Numbered from the stretch's first letter, positions 1 to 9,587 are shown. The stretch: DNA of 64,000 bases from Roseiflexus sp. (GCA_025062325.1 JANXAL010000112.1:48463-112462); one strand, 5' to 3'. Numbers and translations: made by a program. Notes: generated from the sequence alone by a model not told the origin.

Positions 1-1420
1 GCGCATCAAGCGCTGGCTTGAACCGGAGATTGCCGAACGAGTCCTGGCGCTCGATGAGCCGGGACTGGTGCTGCAGTACGAACCGCGACGTGTCTATCCC
101 CAGGGAGCGTTTGCCGCGCACGTGATCGGCGCGGTCAACTTCGAGCATACTGGCATTAGCGGTGTGGAGGGGTATTACGATGCGCTGCTGCGCGGCAGCA
201 CCGGCGTTATTACGGCGGAGGTCGACTCCCAGCGCAACCCGATCTGGATTGCGCCTCAGGAGGTGCATCCTGCCATCCCTGGCGTCGATCTCCAGTTGAC
301 GATTGATCCGACCGTGCAGCACATTATTGAGACCGAACTGAAGAAAGCGGTCGATGATCACAATGCCGACGGCGGCGTGGCGATCGTCATGAATCCGCGC
401 ACCGGCGCAATCCTTGGCATGGCCAGCTATCCGGCGTTCGATCCCAACCGCTACTTCGAGTATACCCCAGAAACTTATAACCTGAACCCGGCGATTGGGA
501 CGCAGTATGAGCCGGGATCGACCTTTAAAATCTTCACTGTTGCCGCTGGCTTGCAGACGCGCGCCTTCACCGCCGATACCGTCGTCCACGATCCAGGCAG
601 CGTTTATCGTTACGGCTGGCGCCTGTCGAACTGGAACGGCGCTGGCAACGGGCCCGTCAACCCGGAAAAGGTGCTCTACTATTCGAGCAACGTCGGCGCG
701 CTGCAACTGGCGGAATTGATCGGCGCCGACCGCTTCTATGCGATGCTCGCTGCGTTTGGCTTTGGTCGCCCTACCGGCATCGACATGGCGGGTGAAGCGG
801 CGGGGATGGTGCAGACGCCAGCGCGTCCGGGGTGGAGTCCGCTGGTGCTCGACACGAACGGCTACGGCCAGGGCATCGCCGTAACGCCGCTGCAACTGGT
901 GCGGATGGTGGCGGCCATTGGCAATGACGGCAAACTGATGCGTCCCTACGTTGTCGAGCGGCGCTGTCGCGGCGATGATTGCGTTATTACCCAACCCAAG
1001 CAGGTTGGCCAACCCATCGAACCCGGCGTCGCCTGGACGGTGCGCCGTATGCTGGTAAAATCCGCCAACCATTATGCGCCGGTTGTTTGGGCCGGAATGA
1101 CCGGTCATTACCGCGATACGTGGCTGGTTCCCGGGTACGAAGTATGCGCCAAAACCGGCACCTCATCGATCCCCGACGGACGCGGCGGGTATGTTTCCGA
1201 CGCCACCATCGGCTCGGTGGTCGGTCTGGCGCCGGCTGAGAATGCGCGCTTTGCCATCCTGGTGAAGGTTGATCGCCCACGCGACGACTACTGGGCAGTG
1301 CGCACGGCCATTCCCCTGTTCCAGTCGATTGCGACGCAACTGATGCAGTATGCGCGCATCGCTCCCGACATGGGGCTGGTCGATCCGGGACAGATCGTGG
1401 GCGGGCGCCTTAACCGGTAA
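1..1420 (+). CDS. ftsI: Septal penicillin-binding protein (FtsI/PBP2 type transpeptidase), 5' truncated
   Basis: This is a D,D-transpeptidase that cross-links peptidoglycan outside the membrane, most likely the septal enzyme because it heads a dcw cluster. The reading frame is open from base 2 at the window edge, so the true start and the membrane anchor lie upstream; an internal GTG at 68 is not taken as the start. The catalytic SxxK motif is STFK, with its serine codon at 518-520. An SSN motif (YYSSN) and the KTG motif (AKTGTSS) follow in the expected order. The upstream part matches the end of the PBP dimerisation domain. murF follows after 85 bases. Family assignment is strong; FtsI rather than another class B PBP is inferred from position. 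Confidence 0.9.
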   Translation, partial: RIKRWLEPEIAERVLALDEPGLVLQYEPRRVYPQGAFAAHVIGAVNFEHTGISGVEGYYDALLRGSTGVITAEVDSQRNPIWIAPQEVHPAIPGVDLQLTIDPTVQHIIETELKKAVDDHNADGGVAIVMNPRTGAILGMASYPAFDPNRYFEYTPETYNLNPAIGTQYEPGSTFKIFTVAAGLQTRAFTADTVVHDPGSVYRYGWRLSNWNGAGNGPVNPEKVLYYSSNVGALQLAELIGADRFYAMLAAFGFGRPTGIDMAGEAAGMVQTPARPGWSPLVLDTNGYGQGIAVTPLQLVRMVAAIGNDGKLMRPYVVERRCRGDDCVITQPKQVGQPIEPGVAWTVRRMLVKSANHYAPVVWAGMTGHYRDTWLVPGYEVCAKTGTSSIPDGRGGYVSDATIGSVVGLAPAENARFAILVKVDRPRDDYWAVRTAIPLFQSIATQLMQYARIAPDMGLVDPGQIVGGRLNR

Positions 1421-1505
1421 GTGCATCGTCGCTGCGATGCTCATGAGCGGATTATGTTACAATGCCGCCGGATTTCGTGAAGCATAAGGCTCAGGGGAAA
1501 CGGCG

Positions 1506-2963
1506 GTGTTGCGACTGGATGAAGTGCTGCTCGGCATCCAGGAGGAGACCAATCGGCGCTTCCATGCGCTGCCTCCTGCGCTCATGCAGATCGCCTTTAG
1601 CGAGGCGGTGATCGACTCGCGTCAGGCGACGTCGGAGTGCCTGTTCGTCGCACTGCGCGGCGAACGGGTCGATGGCCATGAATTCCTGGCGGATGCAGCA
1701 GCGCGCGGCGCGCGCGGCGCCCTGGTGCGCCGCGCCAAGGTGTCGAATCTGTCGCTTAATCGGCCTTACGCTGTGATCGATCCGGTGACCGGCGAAGGAC
1801 TCGAGCGGGCGACACCCGATACGATGCTGCTGATTGCTGTTGATGATCCGCAGGCGGCGCTGAATCGGCTGGCAGCCTATCACCGGAACAAGTACAACCC
1901 CGTGGTGATTGGCGTCACCGGAAGCGTCGGCAAAACCTCAACCAAAGAGGTGACCGCCAGCGTGCTTCAGCGCAGCTTTCGCACCTTAAAAAGTCCAAAA
2001 AGCTATAACAGCGAAGCGACATTGCCCATTGTGTTGCTCAAGCTCACTGCCGAGCATCAGGTGGCAGTGCTCGAAATGGGCATGTACGGTCTGGGCGAGA
2101 TCGCGCATCTTGCGGCTCTCGCCCGGCCGCGCCTCGGCATTGTGACGAATGTGGGACCCTCACACCTGGAGCGGCTGGGAAGCATCGAAGCCATTCAGCG
2201 CGCTAAAAGCGAATTGCCGCAAGCATTGCCAGAAGATGGCTTCGCCATCCTCAACATCGACGACCCGCGGGTGCGCGCTATGGCAGAGGTGACGCGCGCC
2301 AAACCGTTCTTCTACGGTCTCGACCCGGCAGCCGATCTGTGGGCGGACTCGATCGAAAGCCGCGGGTTGCAGGGCATCAGTTTTCGAGTGCATTATCAGG
2401 GGGACAGTTTATATCTGAATCTGCCGCTGCTGGGGCGCCATAGCGTGCATACGGCGCTGGCAGCGGCATCCGCCGGGTTGCTGCTCGGTATGGAATGGGA
2501 AGCGATTATCGCCGGGTTGCGCAGCGAAGGTGCGCAACTCAGGCTGCTGGCTGTTCCGGGCATCAACCAGACGACCCTGATCGACGACACGTATAACGCA
2601 TCGCCTGCTTCGATGCTGGCAGCGCTCAATCTCCTGGCAGAGCTCGACGGACGGCGGATTGCCATCCTGGGCGATATGCTGGAGTTGGGGCGCATCGAAG
2701 AAGAGGCGCACCGCATGATCGGAGTGCGCGTGGCGGAAGTGGCGCAGATCCTGATCACGGTCGGTCGGCGGGCGCGCTGGATTGCCGATGAGGCCCGTCA
2801 GGCGGGTATGCCGTCCAATCAGGTGTATGCCGTCGACGACAACGACGCAGCGGCGCATCTGGCGCTCAACCTGCTCGCACCTGGCGACTTCGTGTTGATC
2901 AAAGGGTCGCGCGGGATGTTCATGGAAACAATCGTGGCTCAGTTGCAGCAGCACAGTCGTTGA
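1506..2963 (+). CDS. murF: UDP-N-acetylmuramoyl-tripeptide--D-alanyl-D-alanine ligase
   Basis: This cytoplasmic ATP-dependent ligase adds D-Ala-D-Ala to UDP-MurNAc-tripeptide. It starts at GTG, preceded by a purine-rich AGGGGAAA stretch. The 485-residue length is normal. An N-terminal uridine-binding domain (about residues 30-80, SRQATSECLFVALRG) is followed by the Mur ligase P-loop GVTGSVGKTSTK at about 137-147. The central ATPase domain and a C-terminal domain with DDTYNASPASM come next. The usual neighbour murE is absent between the PBP gene and murF. mraY follows after about 67 bases, so co-transcription is likely. Confidence 0.95.
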   Translation: MLRLDEVLLGIQEETNRRFHALPPALMQIAFSEAVIDSRQATSECLFVALRGERVDGHEFLADAAARGARGALVRRAKVSNLSLNRPYAVIDPVTGEGLERATPDTMLLIAVDDPQAALNRLAAYHRNKYNPVVIGVTGSVGKTSTKEVTASVLQRSFRTLKSPKSYNSEATLPIVLLKLTAEHQVAVLEMGMYGLGEIAHLAALARPRLGIVTNVGPSHLERLGSIEAIQRAKSELPQALPEDGFAILNIDDPRVRAMAEVTRAKPFFYGLDPAADLWADSIESRGLQGISFRVHYQGDSLYLNLPLLGRHSVHTALAAASAGLLLGMEWEAIIAGLRSEGAQLRLLAVPGINQTTLIDDTYNASPASMLAALNLLAELDGRRIAILGDMLELGRIEEEAHRMIGVRVAEVAQILITVGRRARWIADEARQAGMPSNQVYAVDDNDAAAHLALNLLAPGDFVLIKGSRGMFMETIVAQLQQHSR

Positions 2964-3030
2964 CGCTTCATCGCCATTTGCGACCGAATCATCATCATTC
3001 CAGAGAGCAACGACGTAGAGGAGCAAACAC

Positions 3031-4122
3031 GTGCGCGAAACCCTTCAGGCACTGCTGGTGCAAGATATGGCAAGGGCGCTGCTGCTGGCGGCAGCCGCGT
3101 TTGTCCTGACCCTCGCAACGGGCGGACCCTGGATCCGCTTTCTGCGGCGCCATCGGATCGGCAAACAGATCCGCCTCGAAGGACCGCAGAGCCACCTGGT
3201 CAAGACTGGTACGCCAACTATGGGCGGGATCATCATCCTGGTGCCGGTCATTGTTCTGACGGTGGCGTTCAATCTAATTGATCGCTGGTCAATCCTGCTG
3301 CCGCTCGCCGTTTTGATCGCGTTTGCGATCCTCGGCGCTATCGACGATTATATGTCGCTGGTTGGCAGTCGCTCAAAGACGTATGGATTTACCCCGCGCA
3401 CCAAAATGGCGCTCATGCTGCTGATCGCTTTCGGCGCAGCGCTGGCGCTCTACCTGCCGCCGCCGTTCGGTCTGGCAAACTATGGTCAGGTGCGCGTCCC
3501 GTTTGTGGGGCAATTCGACATTGGTCTGTGGTTTATTCCGTTTGCCATGCTGATCATCGTCGGCACGAGCAACGCCGTGAACCTTACCGATGGACTCGAC
3601 AGCCTGGCAGGCTGGAATCTGACGCTGGCATTCGCCGCCTATGGCGTGATCACGTTCCTGAACGGCGAGTTCATCAACCTGATGGCGTTCTGCTTCACGC
3701 TGGTCGGCGCATGCGCAGCGTTCCTCTGGTACAACGCGCATCCGGCGCAGGTGTTTATGGGCGATCTTGGTTCGCTCTCGCTGGGTGCGGTGCTGGGAGT
3801 GATTGCCCTGCAATCGCAGCAGTGGCTGCTGCTGCCGGTCGTCGGTCTGGTCTTTGTGATGGAAGCGCTCTCGGTCATCATTCAGGTCGGGTATTTCAAA
3901 TGGACCAAACGGCGTACTGGCGTCGGGCGACGGGTGTTCAAAATGTCGCCGCTGCACAACCACTTTGAGTTGCTGGGATGGAGCGAAACCCAGGTGATGC
4001 AGCGCTTCGTCCTGATCGGCATGGTAGCGGCGCTGGTTGGCATCTCGCTTGCATTGACGATCAACGATGCACAGCAGATGCAGATGACGGTTGAACGTCC
4101 GATAATTACAGCGGAACGATAG
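3031..4122 (+). CDS. mraY: Phospho-N-acetylmuramoyl-pentapeptide-transferase
   Basis: This polytopic membrane enzyme transfers phospho-MurNAc-pentapeptide to undecaprenyl phosphate to form lipid I. The 363-residue protein starts at GTG with a GAGGAG Shine-Dalgarno sequence about 8 bases upstream. Conserved MraY signatures are visible: AIDDYMSL (metal-binding aspartates) near residue 105, NLTDGLDSLAG near 188, FMGDLGSLSLGA near 245, and the MSPLHNHFELLGWSE loop near 310. About ten hydrophobic segments span the chain. murD starts 6 bases after its stop, which implies translational coupling. Confidence 0.96.
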   Translation: MRETLQALLVQDMARALLLAAAAFVLTLATGGPWIRFLRRHRIGKQIRLEGPQSHLVKTGTPTMGGIIILVPVIVLTVAFNLIDRWSILLPLAVLIAFAILGAIDDYMSLVGSRSKTYGFTPRTKMALMLLIAFGAALALYLPPPFGLANYGQVRVPFVGQFDIGLWFIPFAMLIIVGTSNAVNLTDGLDSLAGWNLTLAFAAYGVITFLNGEFINLMAFCFTLVGACAAFLWYNAHPAQVFMGDLGSLSLGAVLGVIALQSQQWLLLPVVGLVFVMEALSVIIQVGYFKWTKRRTGVGRRVFKMSPLHNHFELLGWSETQVMQRFVLIGMVAALVGISLALTINDAQQMQMTVERPIITAER

Positions 4123-4128
4123 ACGCTT

Positions 4129-5547
4129 ATGCATCTGAAGGGGAAGCGCGCACTGGTGATGGGCCTTGGCGTTCACGGCGGCGGGGTTGGCGTTGCGCGC
4201 TTCCTTGCCCTCCAGGGCGCGGAAGTGACAGTCACTGATCTCCGCACGCCTGAGGACCTGCGCGCCTCGATTGAGGCGCTTGCTGGTCTGCCGATCCGCT
4301 TCGTGCTCGGCGAACACCGGGAAGCCGATTTCCGCCAGGCCGAGATAGTGGTGCGCAACCCGGCTGTACCGCCGACGTCGCGCTACCTGCAGATTGCGCG
4401 CGAAGCAGGCGCGGCCATCGAAATGGAAATGACTCTCTTCTTCCGGCTCTGCCCGGGACCGATTCTTGGCGTCACCGGAACAAAAGGCAAAACAACGACT
4501 ACCCTACTCCTCGGGGCTATGCTGCGTGAACAGTTCCCGGATACGGTGGTCGCCGGCAATCTGCGCATTTCCGCGCTTGATCAACTGCCGTTGATCGGCG
4601 CCACCACGCCGGTGGTGCTGGAACTCTCATCGTTCGTGCTCGAAGGGCTGGGAGAAGCAGGTCTTAGCCCGAAGATCGCCTGCGTGACCATGATTGCGCC
4701 GGACCATCTTGACCGGCATGGCACGATGGAAGCGTATATTCAGGCGAAAGAGCAGATCTGGCGTCATCAGCGCCCTGGCGATACGGTAGTCCTGAATGCT
4801 GACTCAACGATAATGCGCGGAATGACGGTCGTTGAACAACGTCCGAGCGATGTGGTCTGGTTCACGGGCGCAGACGGATGTGAAGCGCCTCTTCTGAAGG
4901 GAAAACGGGGCGCGTTCTGGCAAGGCAATGAGTTGATCTGGCACGATCCATCAGCAAAAGGGGGCGTTACGCAGACTGTTATCTGCACCAGGGACGATGT
5001 GCGCTTGCCCGGGAAGCACAATCTAACGAATATCGCCGCTGCGACCGCCGCTGCATGCGTTTTCGGCGTCGCCCCGGAGCGCATTCGACGCGCCGTGCAG
5101 ACGTTTACCGGCGTCGAACACCGGCTAGAGTTCGTGCGCGAACTCGATGGCGTGCGCTACATCAATGATACGGCAGCGACCGCGCCCGAAGCGGCAATTG
5201 CTGCGCTCCGCACCTTCGATGCGCCAATCGTATTGATCACCGGCGGCGCCGATAAGGATTTGCCATTCGACGCTTTTGCGCGTGAAATCGCGCAGCGCGC
5301 TAGAGCGGTGATCCTGCTCCAAGGAACGGCGACGCCAAAGCTGCAGGAGGCGCTCCGCGCTGTGCGCGCCAGCACGACCATCGCCGGTCCGTATGACGAT
5401 TTTGAACAGGCGCTCAATGTGGCCCGCCGCATTGCTGCCCCTGGCGATATTGTACTGCTCTCGCCAGGATGCGCCAGTTTTGGCATGTTCCGCAATGAGT
5501 TTCACCGCGGCGAGGCATTTCGTCGCATTATTCAGAGTTTCACGTGA
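4129..5547 (+). CDS. murD: UDP-N-acetylmuramoylalanine--D-glutamate ligase
   Basis: This cytoplasmic ligase adds D-glutamate to UDP-MurNAc-L-Ala. The 472-residue chain has a Rossmann-like N-terminal domain ([17 protein letters not shown]), the Mur ligase P-loop [12 protein letters not shown] at about 115-125, and a C-terminal domain with [14 protein letters not shown] and [10 protein letters not shown]. The C-terminal [22 protein letters not shown] block is typical of MurD. The stop overlaps the GTG of the rhomboid gene as GTGA, so the two are probably translated from one transcript. Confidence 0.95.
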   Translation: MHLKGKRALVMGLGVHGGGVGVARFLALQGAEVTVTDLRTPEDLRASIEALAGLPIRFVLGEHREADFRQAEIVVRNPAVPPTSRYLQIAREAGAAIEMEMTLFFRLCPGPILGVTGTKGKTTTTLLLGAMLREQFPDTVVAGNLRISALDQLPLIGATTPVVLELSSFVLEGLGEAGLSPKIACVTMIAPDHLDRHGTMEAYIQAKEQIWRHQRPGDTVVLNADSTIMRGMTVVEQRPSDVVWFTGADGCEAPLLKGKRGAFWQGNELIWHDPSAKGGVTQTVICTRDDVRLPGKHNLTNIAAATAAACVFGVAPERIRRAVQTFTGVEHRLEFVRELDGVRYINDTAATAPEAAIAALRTFDAPIVLITGGADKDLPFDAFAREIAQRARAVILLQGTATPKLQEALRAVRASTTIAGPYDDFEQALNVARRIAAPGDIVLLSPGCASFGMFRNEFHRGEAFRRIIQSFT

Positions 5548-6389
5548 ACAACGACAAGAACGATGCCGAGTATCAACGCATCCTGCAGAACCTCGAAACA
5601 GCAGGACGCACGCCGGAAGAGCCCGCTCCCGCAGCAACAGAACCGCAAACGGCGGCAATGCAGGTGCGGTTCCCGCTCTTTACGCCGCGGGTTGCACCCG
5701 TTCTGCTGGCGATTAATGTTGTTGTCTTCGTAGCACCATGGTTGCTTGACAGAGTCGGCGTCCGAATCATGGGCGCGGTGAGCGTCTACGACTTTCTGCT
5801 GATCTGGGGCGCCAAAGACAACGCGGCAATTTTTGCTGGCGGTCAATACTATCGGTTCCTCACTGCCATGGTTCTCCATGGCGGGCTGGCGCATCTGTTA
5901 TTCAACTCGTTTGCGCTGTACTCGCTGGGATTCGAGACGGAACGACTCTTCGGCGCGCAGCGGTTCCTGGCAATCTATATGATCGCCGGTCTGGGAGGTG
6001 GAGTGGCTTCATATGCGCTTAATCCAAATCCCTCCGTCGGTGCATCCGGCGCTATTTTCGGGCTGGTCGGTGCACTGATAGCCTTCTATATCGTTGCGCG
6101 TCGGGCGTTGGGCGGGATTGCCCGCCAGCAACTGGGGAGCCTGATATTCATTACGCTGATCAACCTGGCGCTTGGCTTTACCTCACCATACATCGACAAC
6201 AACGCACATATTGGCGGTCTGTTGACCGGTGCACTGCTCGGATGGCTGCTGGCGCCGCGGTTTGCGCTTGATACACGGTCCTATCCGTTTACTTTGGTGC
6301 GCCTTGAGTTGCGCGTCGGCTGGCCCCTGACGGTGGCAGTGCTGGTGGCGTTGTTCGCGCTGATAGCGACTATCACGCCGCCGCTCTAA
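5544..6389 (+). CDS. Rhomboid-family intramembrane serine protease
   Basis: Rhomboids cleave transmembrane substrates within the bilayer. The 281-residue protein has a soluble, Pro/Ala-rich N-terminus of about 45 residues followed by six or seven hydrophobic segments. The catalytic serine motif GASGAIFG (near residue 173) and the partner histidine in NNAHIGG (near 225) are both present. [14 protein letters not shown] matches the conserved helix-2 region, so the enzyme should be active. The gene begins on GTG overlapping the murD stop, which places it inside the cell-wall operon. Its substrate is unknown; a division or envelope protein is only a guess from context. Confidence 0.88.
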   Translation: MNNDKNDAEYQRILQNLETAGRTPEEPAPAATEPQTAAMQVRFPLFTPRVAPVLLAINVVVFVAPWLLDRVGVRIMGAVSVYDFLLIWGAKDNAAIFAGGQYYRFLTAMVLHGGLAHLLFNSFALYSLGFETERLFGAQRFLAIYMIAGLGGGVASYALNPNPSVGASGAIFGLVGALIAFYIVARRALGGIARQQLGSLIFITLINLALGFTSPYIDNNAHIGGLLTGALLGWLLAPRFALDTRSYPFTLVRLELRVGWPLTVAVLVALFALIATITPPL

Positions 6390-6393
6390 AGGC

Positions 6394-6428
6394 GGACGCA
6401 AAGATGTTCACGGTGAACCTTTGCGTCC
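6394..6428. terminator. Hairpin between the rhomboid gene and ftsW
   Basis: A perfect 10-bp stem pairs bases 6394-6403 with 6419-6428. The 15-base loop is itself palindromic (GTTCAC-G-GTGAAC). It lies 5 bases after the rhomboid stop and about 55 bases before ftsW. No strong U-tract follows (ATCCTTTC), so it could be an attenuator, mRNA-stability element or protein site as easily as a terminator. Confidence 0.5.
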
Positions 6429-6482
6429 ATCCTTTCAAAAATGAGATAGTGCATCGTTTGTAAGGATTGAAAGCGAAAACCC

Positions 6483-7742
6483 ATGACGGAAACGTGCCAA
6501 CGGAAACCAGACTACATATTGCTCGCCACCGTGGTCATTCTGGTGCTGCTGGGGCTGGTGATGGTCTACAGCGCGTCGTTTATGCGCGCTTACGCCGACA
6601 CTGGCAATCAGCTCTACTACACCCTGCGCCAGATGAATGCCGCAATAGTCGGTACGATTGCGCTCCTGGCGGCGCAACGCATCGATTATCGCGTCTGGCG
6701 ACGTTTCTCGGTGCATCTGATGGCGGGCACACTTTTCCTGCTGCTTCTGACTCTGATGTTGCCTGCTTCGATGACCGAAGCCAATGGCGCACGGAGCTGG
6801 ATCCGCATTGGCTCATTCAGCATGCAACCGTCAGAGATTGCCAAGCTGACGCTGGTGATCTACTTTGCTGACTGGCTTTCGCGGCGCGGCGAGAAACTGA
6901 CGAACGTCACCTATGGGCTGGCGCCGTTCGCGCTCATGCTCGGCGTGGTGTGCGGGCTTATCATGCTAGGACGCGACCTGGGAACCACGATTGTGTTGGT
7001 AATCATTGCAGGGATGGTCTACTTCGCCGCTGGCGCCAATCTGCTGCATATTATTGGAGCGGCCATCGTAGCGGGCAGCGCATTCTGGGGGTTGATTAAC
7101 ATCGCCGCTTATCGCCAGGAGCGCATTGCCGCTTGGATCGACCCATTCGCGCACTACCAGGGTGCAGGGTACCAGCCGGTTCATGCGCTGTACGCGCTGG
7201 GCAGCGGCGGACTGTTCGGCGTCGGGATCGGGCAGGCGCGCCAGAAGTTCTTCTGGCTGCCCGAGGCGCATACCGATGCGATCTTCGCCATCATCGGCGA
7301 AGAGTTCGGATTAATCGGAACCCTCTTCGTTGTGACCTGTTTTCTGGTGATTGCCTACCGTGGGATGCGCATCGCCGGGCGCGCGCCTGATCCCTTTGCA
7401 GCGCTGCTGGCAACCGGCATCACCTGCTGGCTGGTCTTCCAGGCACTAATTAACATGGCCGTGATAACGACGCTCATTCCGTTTACTGGACTGACGTTGC
7501 CGTTCATTAGCTACGGTGGAACATCACTGGCCACATGCATGGCGGCGACTGGCATCCTGTTGAACATTTCGCGCCATACCAGCGCTGCATCTTCTCACGA
7601 CTATGAAACGGTCATCCCATCCGAGCGCTCCGGGTCCTTTGCGCGTCTGGCTGGTTGGTGGCGGAACCGGCGGTCACGTCTATCCGGCTTTGGCCATCGC
7701 CGCAGCGCTCAACGCGCCTGGAGCGCCATCCGCCGTCGCTAG
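6483..7742 (+). CDS. ftsW: Septal peptidoglycan glycosyltransferase FtsW (SEDS family)
   Basis: FtsW polymerises lipid II into glycan strands with its cognate PBP. The 419-residue protein has about ten membrane segments. SEDS hallmarks are GARSWIRIGSFSMQPSEIAKL near residue 100, a long periplasmic loop ending in LPEAHTDAIFAIIGEEFG, and the C-terminal PFISYGGTSL. After the last helix (LLNISR, about residue 360) comes an Arg/Ser-rich tail ending in RSAQRAWSAIRRR. That tail is encoded by the same bases as the MurG N-terminus, giving a 140-base out-of-frame overlap. An ATG preceded by GAAAGCGAAAA is taken as the start; no strong Shine-Dalgarno is seen. Confidence 0.94.
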   Translation: MTETCQRKPDYILLATVVILVLLGLVMVYSASFMRAYADTGNQLYYTLRQMNAAIVGTIALLAAQRIDYRVWRRFSVHLMAGTLFLLLLTLMLPASMTEANGARSWIRIGSFSMQPSEIAKLTLVIYFADWLSRRGEKLTNVTYGLAPFALMLGVVCGLIMLGRDLGTTIVLVIIAGMVYFAAGANLLHIIGAAIVAGSAFWGLINIAAYRQERIAAWIDPFAHYQGAGYQPVHALYALGSGGLFGVGIGQARQKFFWLPEAHTDAIFAIIGEEFGLIGTLFVVTCFLVIAYRGMRIAGRAPDPFAALLATGITCWLVFQALINMAVITTLIPFTGLTLPFISYGGTSLATCMAATGILLNISRHTSAASSHDYETVIPSERSGSFARLAGWWRNRRSRLSGFGHRRSAQRAWSAIRRR

Positions 7743-8913
7743 GGCGCTAGATGCATCTGATGGCGCTAGATCGTCTGATACCCAATGGTCGGCGCTCTTT
7801 GTTGGCAGCATCGAGGGGATGGAAGCAGGAATCGTAGCGCGTGAAAGCGCCCTTCCGTTCCAGGCGATACCGGCAGCGGCATTGCGCGGTCGAAATCCAT
7901 TAACGGTGATGCGCAACTTGGTGACTATGGCGCGCGGCGTCGCAGCAGCTCGCCGACTTGTTGAACGGGATCGACCGGCAGTGATCCTGGGCACGGGCGG
8001 GTATGTGTGCGTGCCGGTGTTTCTGGCGGCGCGCATGGCAGGAATACCGACGATAATCTATCTTCCTGATGTAGTTCCTGGGCTAGCCGTGCAGCTTCTA
8101 GCACGTCTGTCAACCCTGGTCGCCTGCAGTGTGGCCGCTTCCGGTCGCTATTTGGGTCTTGAACCGCTCGATTTTGCGACAGCCGTCGCTCGACTGACGA
8201 CGCATCGTCAGTCGGTGCGCCTAATTGTCACGGGCTATCCGGTGCGCCAGGACCTGTTCCACGCCGACAGACAGACATGCCGCGCAGCATTTGGATTGAG
8301 CGACGAATTGCCGACATTGCTCGTCGCTGGCGGCAGCCGCGGCTCGCGCAGCATCAATCGCGCGATTGCCGCTCTGTTGCCAGCATTGCTCCCGTTTATG
8401 GAAATCATTCATGTGTGTGGGCGCGAAGGCGACGCCACGTTTTTACGCGCCGCGATCCGGGAGTTGCCAGAGAACTTGCAAAAGCGGTATCATCTGTTTG
8501 AGTATCTCCACGGTGCGTCTGAGATGCTCGTTCAGAGCGCCTCGCCTCCTGCGCCAACCATGGTTGCAGCGCTCGCTGCCGCCGATCTGGCAGTCTGTCG
8601 CAGCGGCGCTTCAGTGCTAGGAGAGTTGCCTGCGGTCGGATTGCCAGCGGTGCTCGTGCCATATCCGCATGTGCATCAGGAAGAGAATGCCGATTACCTG
8701 GCACAGCGCGGCGCAGCGGTCAAAATCAGCGATGCGGCGCTCACACGTACAACAGAGAGAGGATTGCTCTTGCACGAAATCTATCGGCTCATCCATCGCC
8801 AGGAAGAACGACGCGCCATGGCGAAACGGATGCGGGAGCTGGCGCAACCTGATGCCGCCCGCCGCATCGCGTTTCTGCTCCGGACTCTGGTGAATAGGAG
8901 ACAGATAGCATGA
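7603..8913 (+). CDS. murG: UDP-N-acetylglucosamine--lipid I N-acetylglucosaminyltransferase
   Basis: MurG is a GT-B glycosyltransferase on the inner membrane face that turns lipid I into lipid II. The 436-residue protein carries the N-terminal glycine loop VGGGTGGHVYPALA at about residues 18-31. A second domain has VAGGSRGSRSINRAI and the nucleotide-sugar pocket SGASVLGELPAVGLPAVLVPYP. The glycine loop lies inside the 3' end of ftsW, so the overlap cannot be removed by choosing a later start. An unusual insert after the first helix (residues about 38-62) is encoded by a short imperfect duplication at 7744-7780. The stop overlaps the next start as ATGA. Confidence 0.93.
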   Translation: MKRSSHPSAPGPLRVWLVGGGTGGHVYPALAIAAALNAPGAPSAVARALDASDGARSSDTQWSALFVGSIEGMEAGIVARESALPFQAIPAAALRGRNPLTVMRNLVTMARGVAAARRLVERDRPAVILGTGGYVCVPVFLAARMAGIPTIIYLPDVVPGLAVQLLARLSTLVACSVAASGRYLGLEPLDFATAVARLTTHRQSVRLIVTGYPVRQDLFHADRQTCRAAFGLSDELPTLLVAGGSRGSRSINRAIAALLPALLPFMEIIHVCGREGDATFLRAAIRELPENLQKRYHLFEYLHGASEMLVQSASPPAPTMVAALAAADLAVCRSGASVLGELPAVGLPAVLVPYPHVHQEENADYLAQRGAAVKISDAALTRTTERGLLLHEIYRLIHRQEERRAMAKRMRELAQPDAARRIAFLLRTLVNRRQIA

Positions 8914-9569
8914 TAACGATTGATCTGAGCGGTCCGTTCGTGACCTATTTGATCTTTGCACTGCTTGGCATACTGGGTTGGGTCCAGGGTTTCCGATACA
9001 TCGTTAGCCTGGGACTGATGACGACTCTAGCGTATTTGATCGCCGTGCAGGGCGGTGACTTTATTGTCGGGCTGATCAACCGAACCTATAGCAATCTGCC
9101 GAGACTGGCAGCGTTCCTGACCGGCGGCGATACCACTGGCGTAGCGCCGCTGGGGCCGATCATTCCAGAAAATCTCGAGGCGCCGCTCTTGCTGCGCGTG
9201 CTGGTGTTTGTTGCGCTGGTGGCGATAGGGATCGGCTACACGTTCCCCTGGAAGGGAAAACCGCTCAGCGGGTGGGGCGGCAACCGTCCGCTGCGCATTC
9301 TAGGAGCGTTGACCGGCCTGTACACGGCTGTGTTGCTGACGAGCGCCGCAGCGATTTTCTGGCGCGAATTTGCGCCGACTGCCGCCGTGCCGGATATGCT
9401 GGCGACAGCGCTGAATAGCCTGCCGACATGGACCGGCATCATTCCTTCGACGATTACGGCATTTGTCATTACTCTGCTGGTCGTAACCGTAATCCGCTTC
9501 AATCGTATCTGGGCAGTTGATAGCGGCGGCGGCGGTGGCGGCGGTGGCAGCGGCGGACAAAAAAAGTAA
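8910..9569 (+). CDS. Unidentified polytopic membrane protein in the dcw cluster
   Basis: A 219-residue protein that I do not recognise. It has four or five hydrophobic segments (about residues 8-28, 32-50, 88-105, 128-150 and 170-195). It ends in a polyglycine tail with a single serine, GGGSGGQKK. The first two helices, with a GWVQGFR link, loosely resemble CvpA-type membrane proteins, but no decisive motif is visible. It starts at an ATG overlapping the murG stop, and murC begins 18 bases after its stop. It is therefore almost certainly expressed with the cell-wall genes, and a role in envelope assembly is inferred only from that. Confidence 0.75.
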   Translation: MITIDLSGPFVTYLIFALLGILGWVQGFRYIVSLGLMTTLAYLIAVQGGDFIVGLINRTYSNLPRLAAFLTGGDTTGVAPLGPIIPENLEAPLLLRVLVFVALVAIGIGYTFPWKGKPLSGWGGNRPLRILGALTGLYTAVLLTSAAAIFWREFAPTAAVPDMLATALNSLPTWTGIIPSTITAFVITLLVVTVIRFNRIWAVDSGGGGGGGGSGGQKK

Positions 9570-9587
9570 CAGCCGGAACAGGATGCT

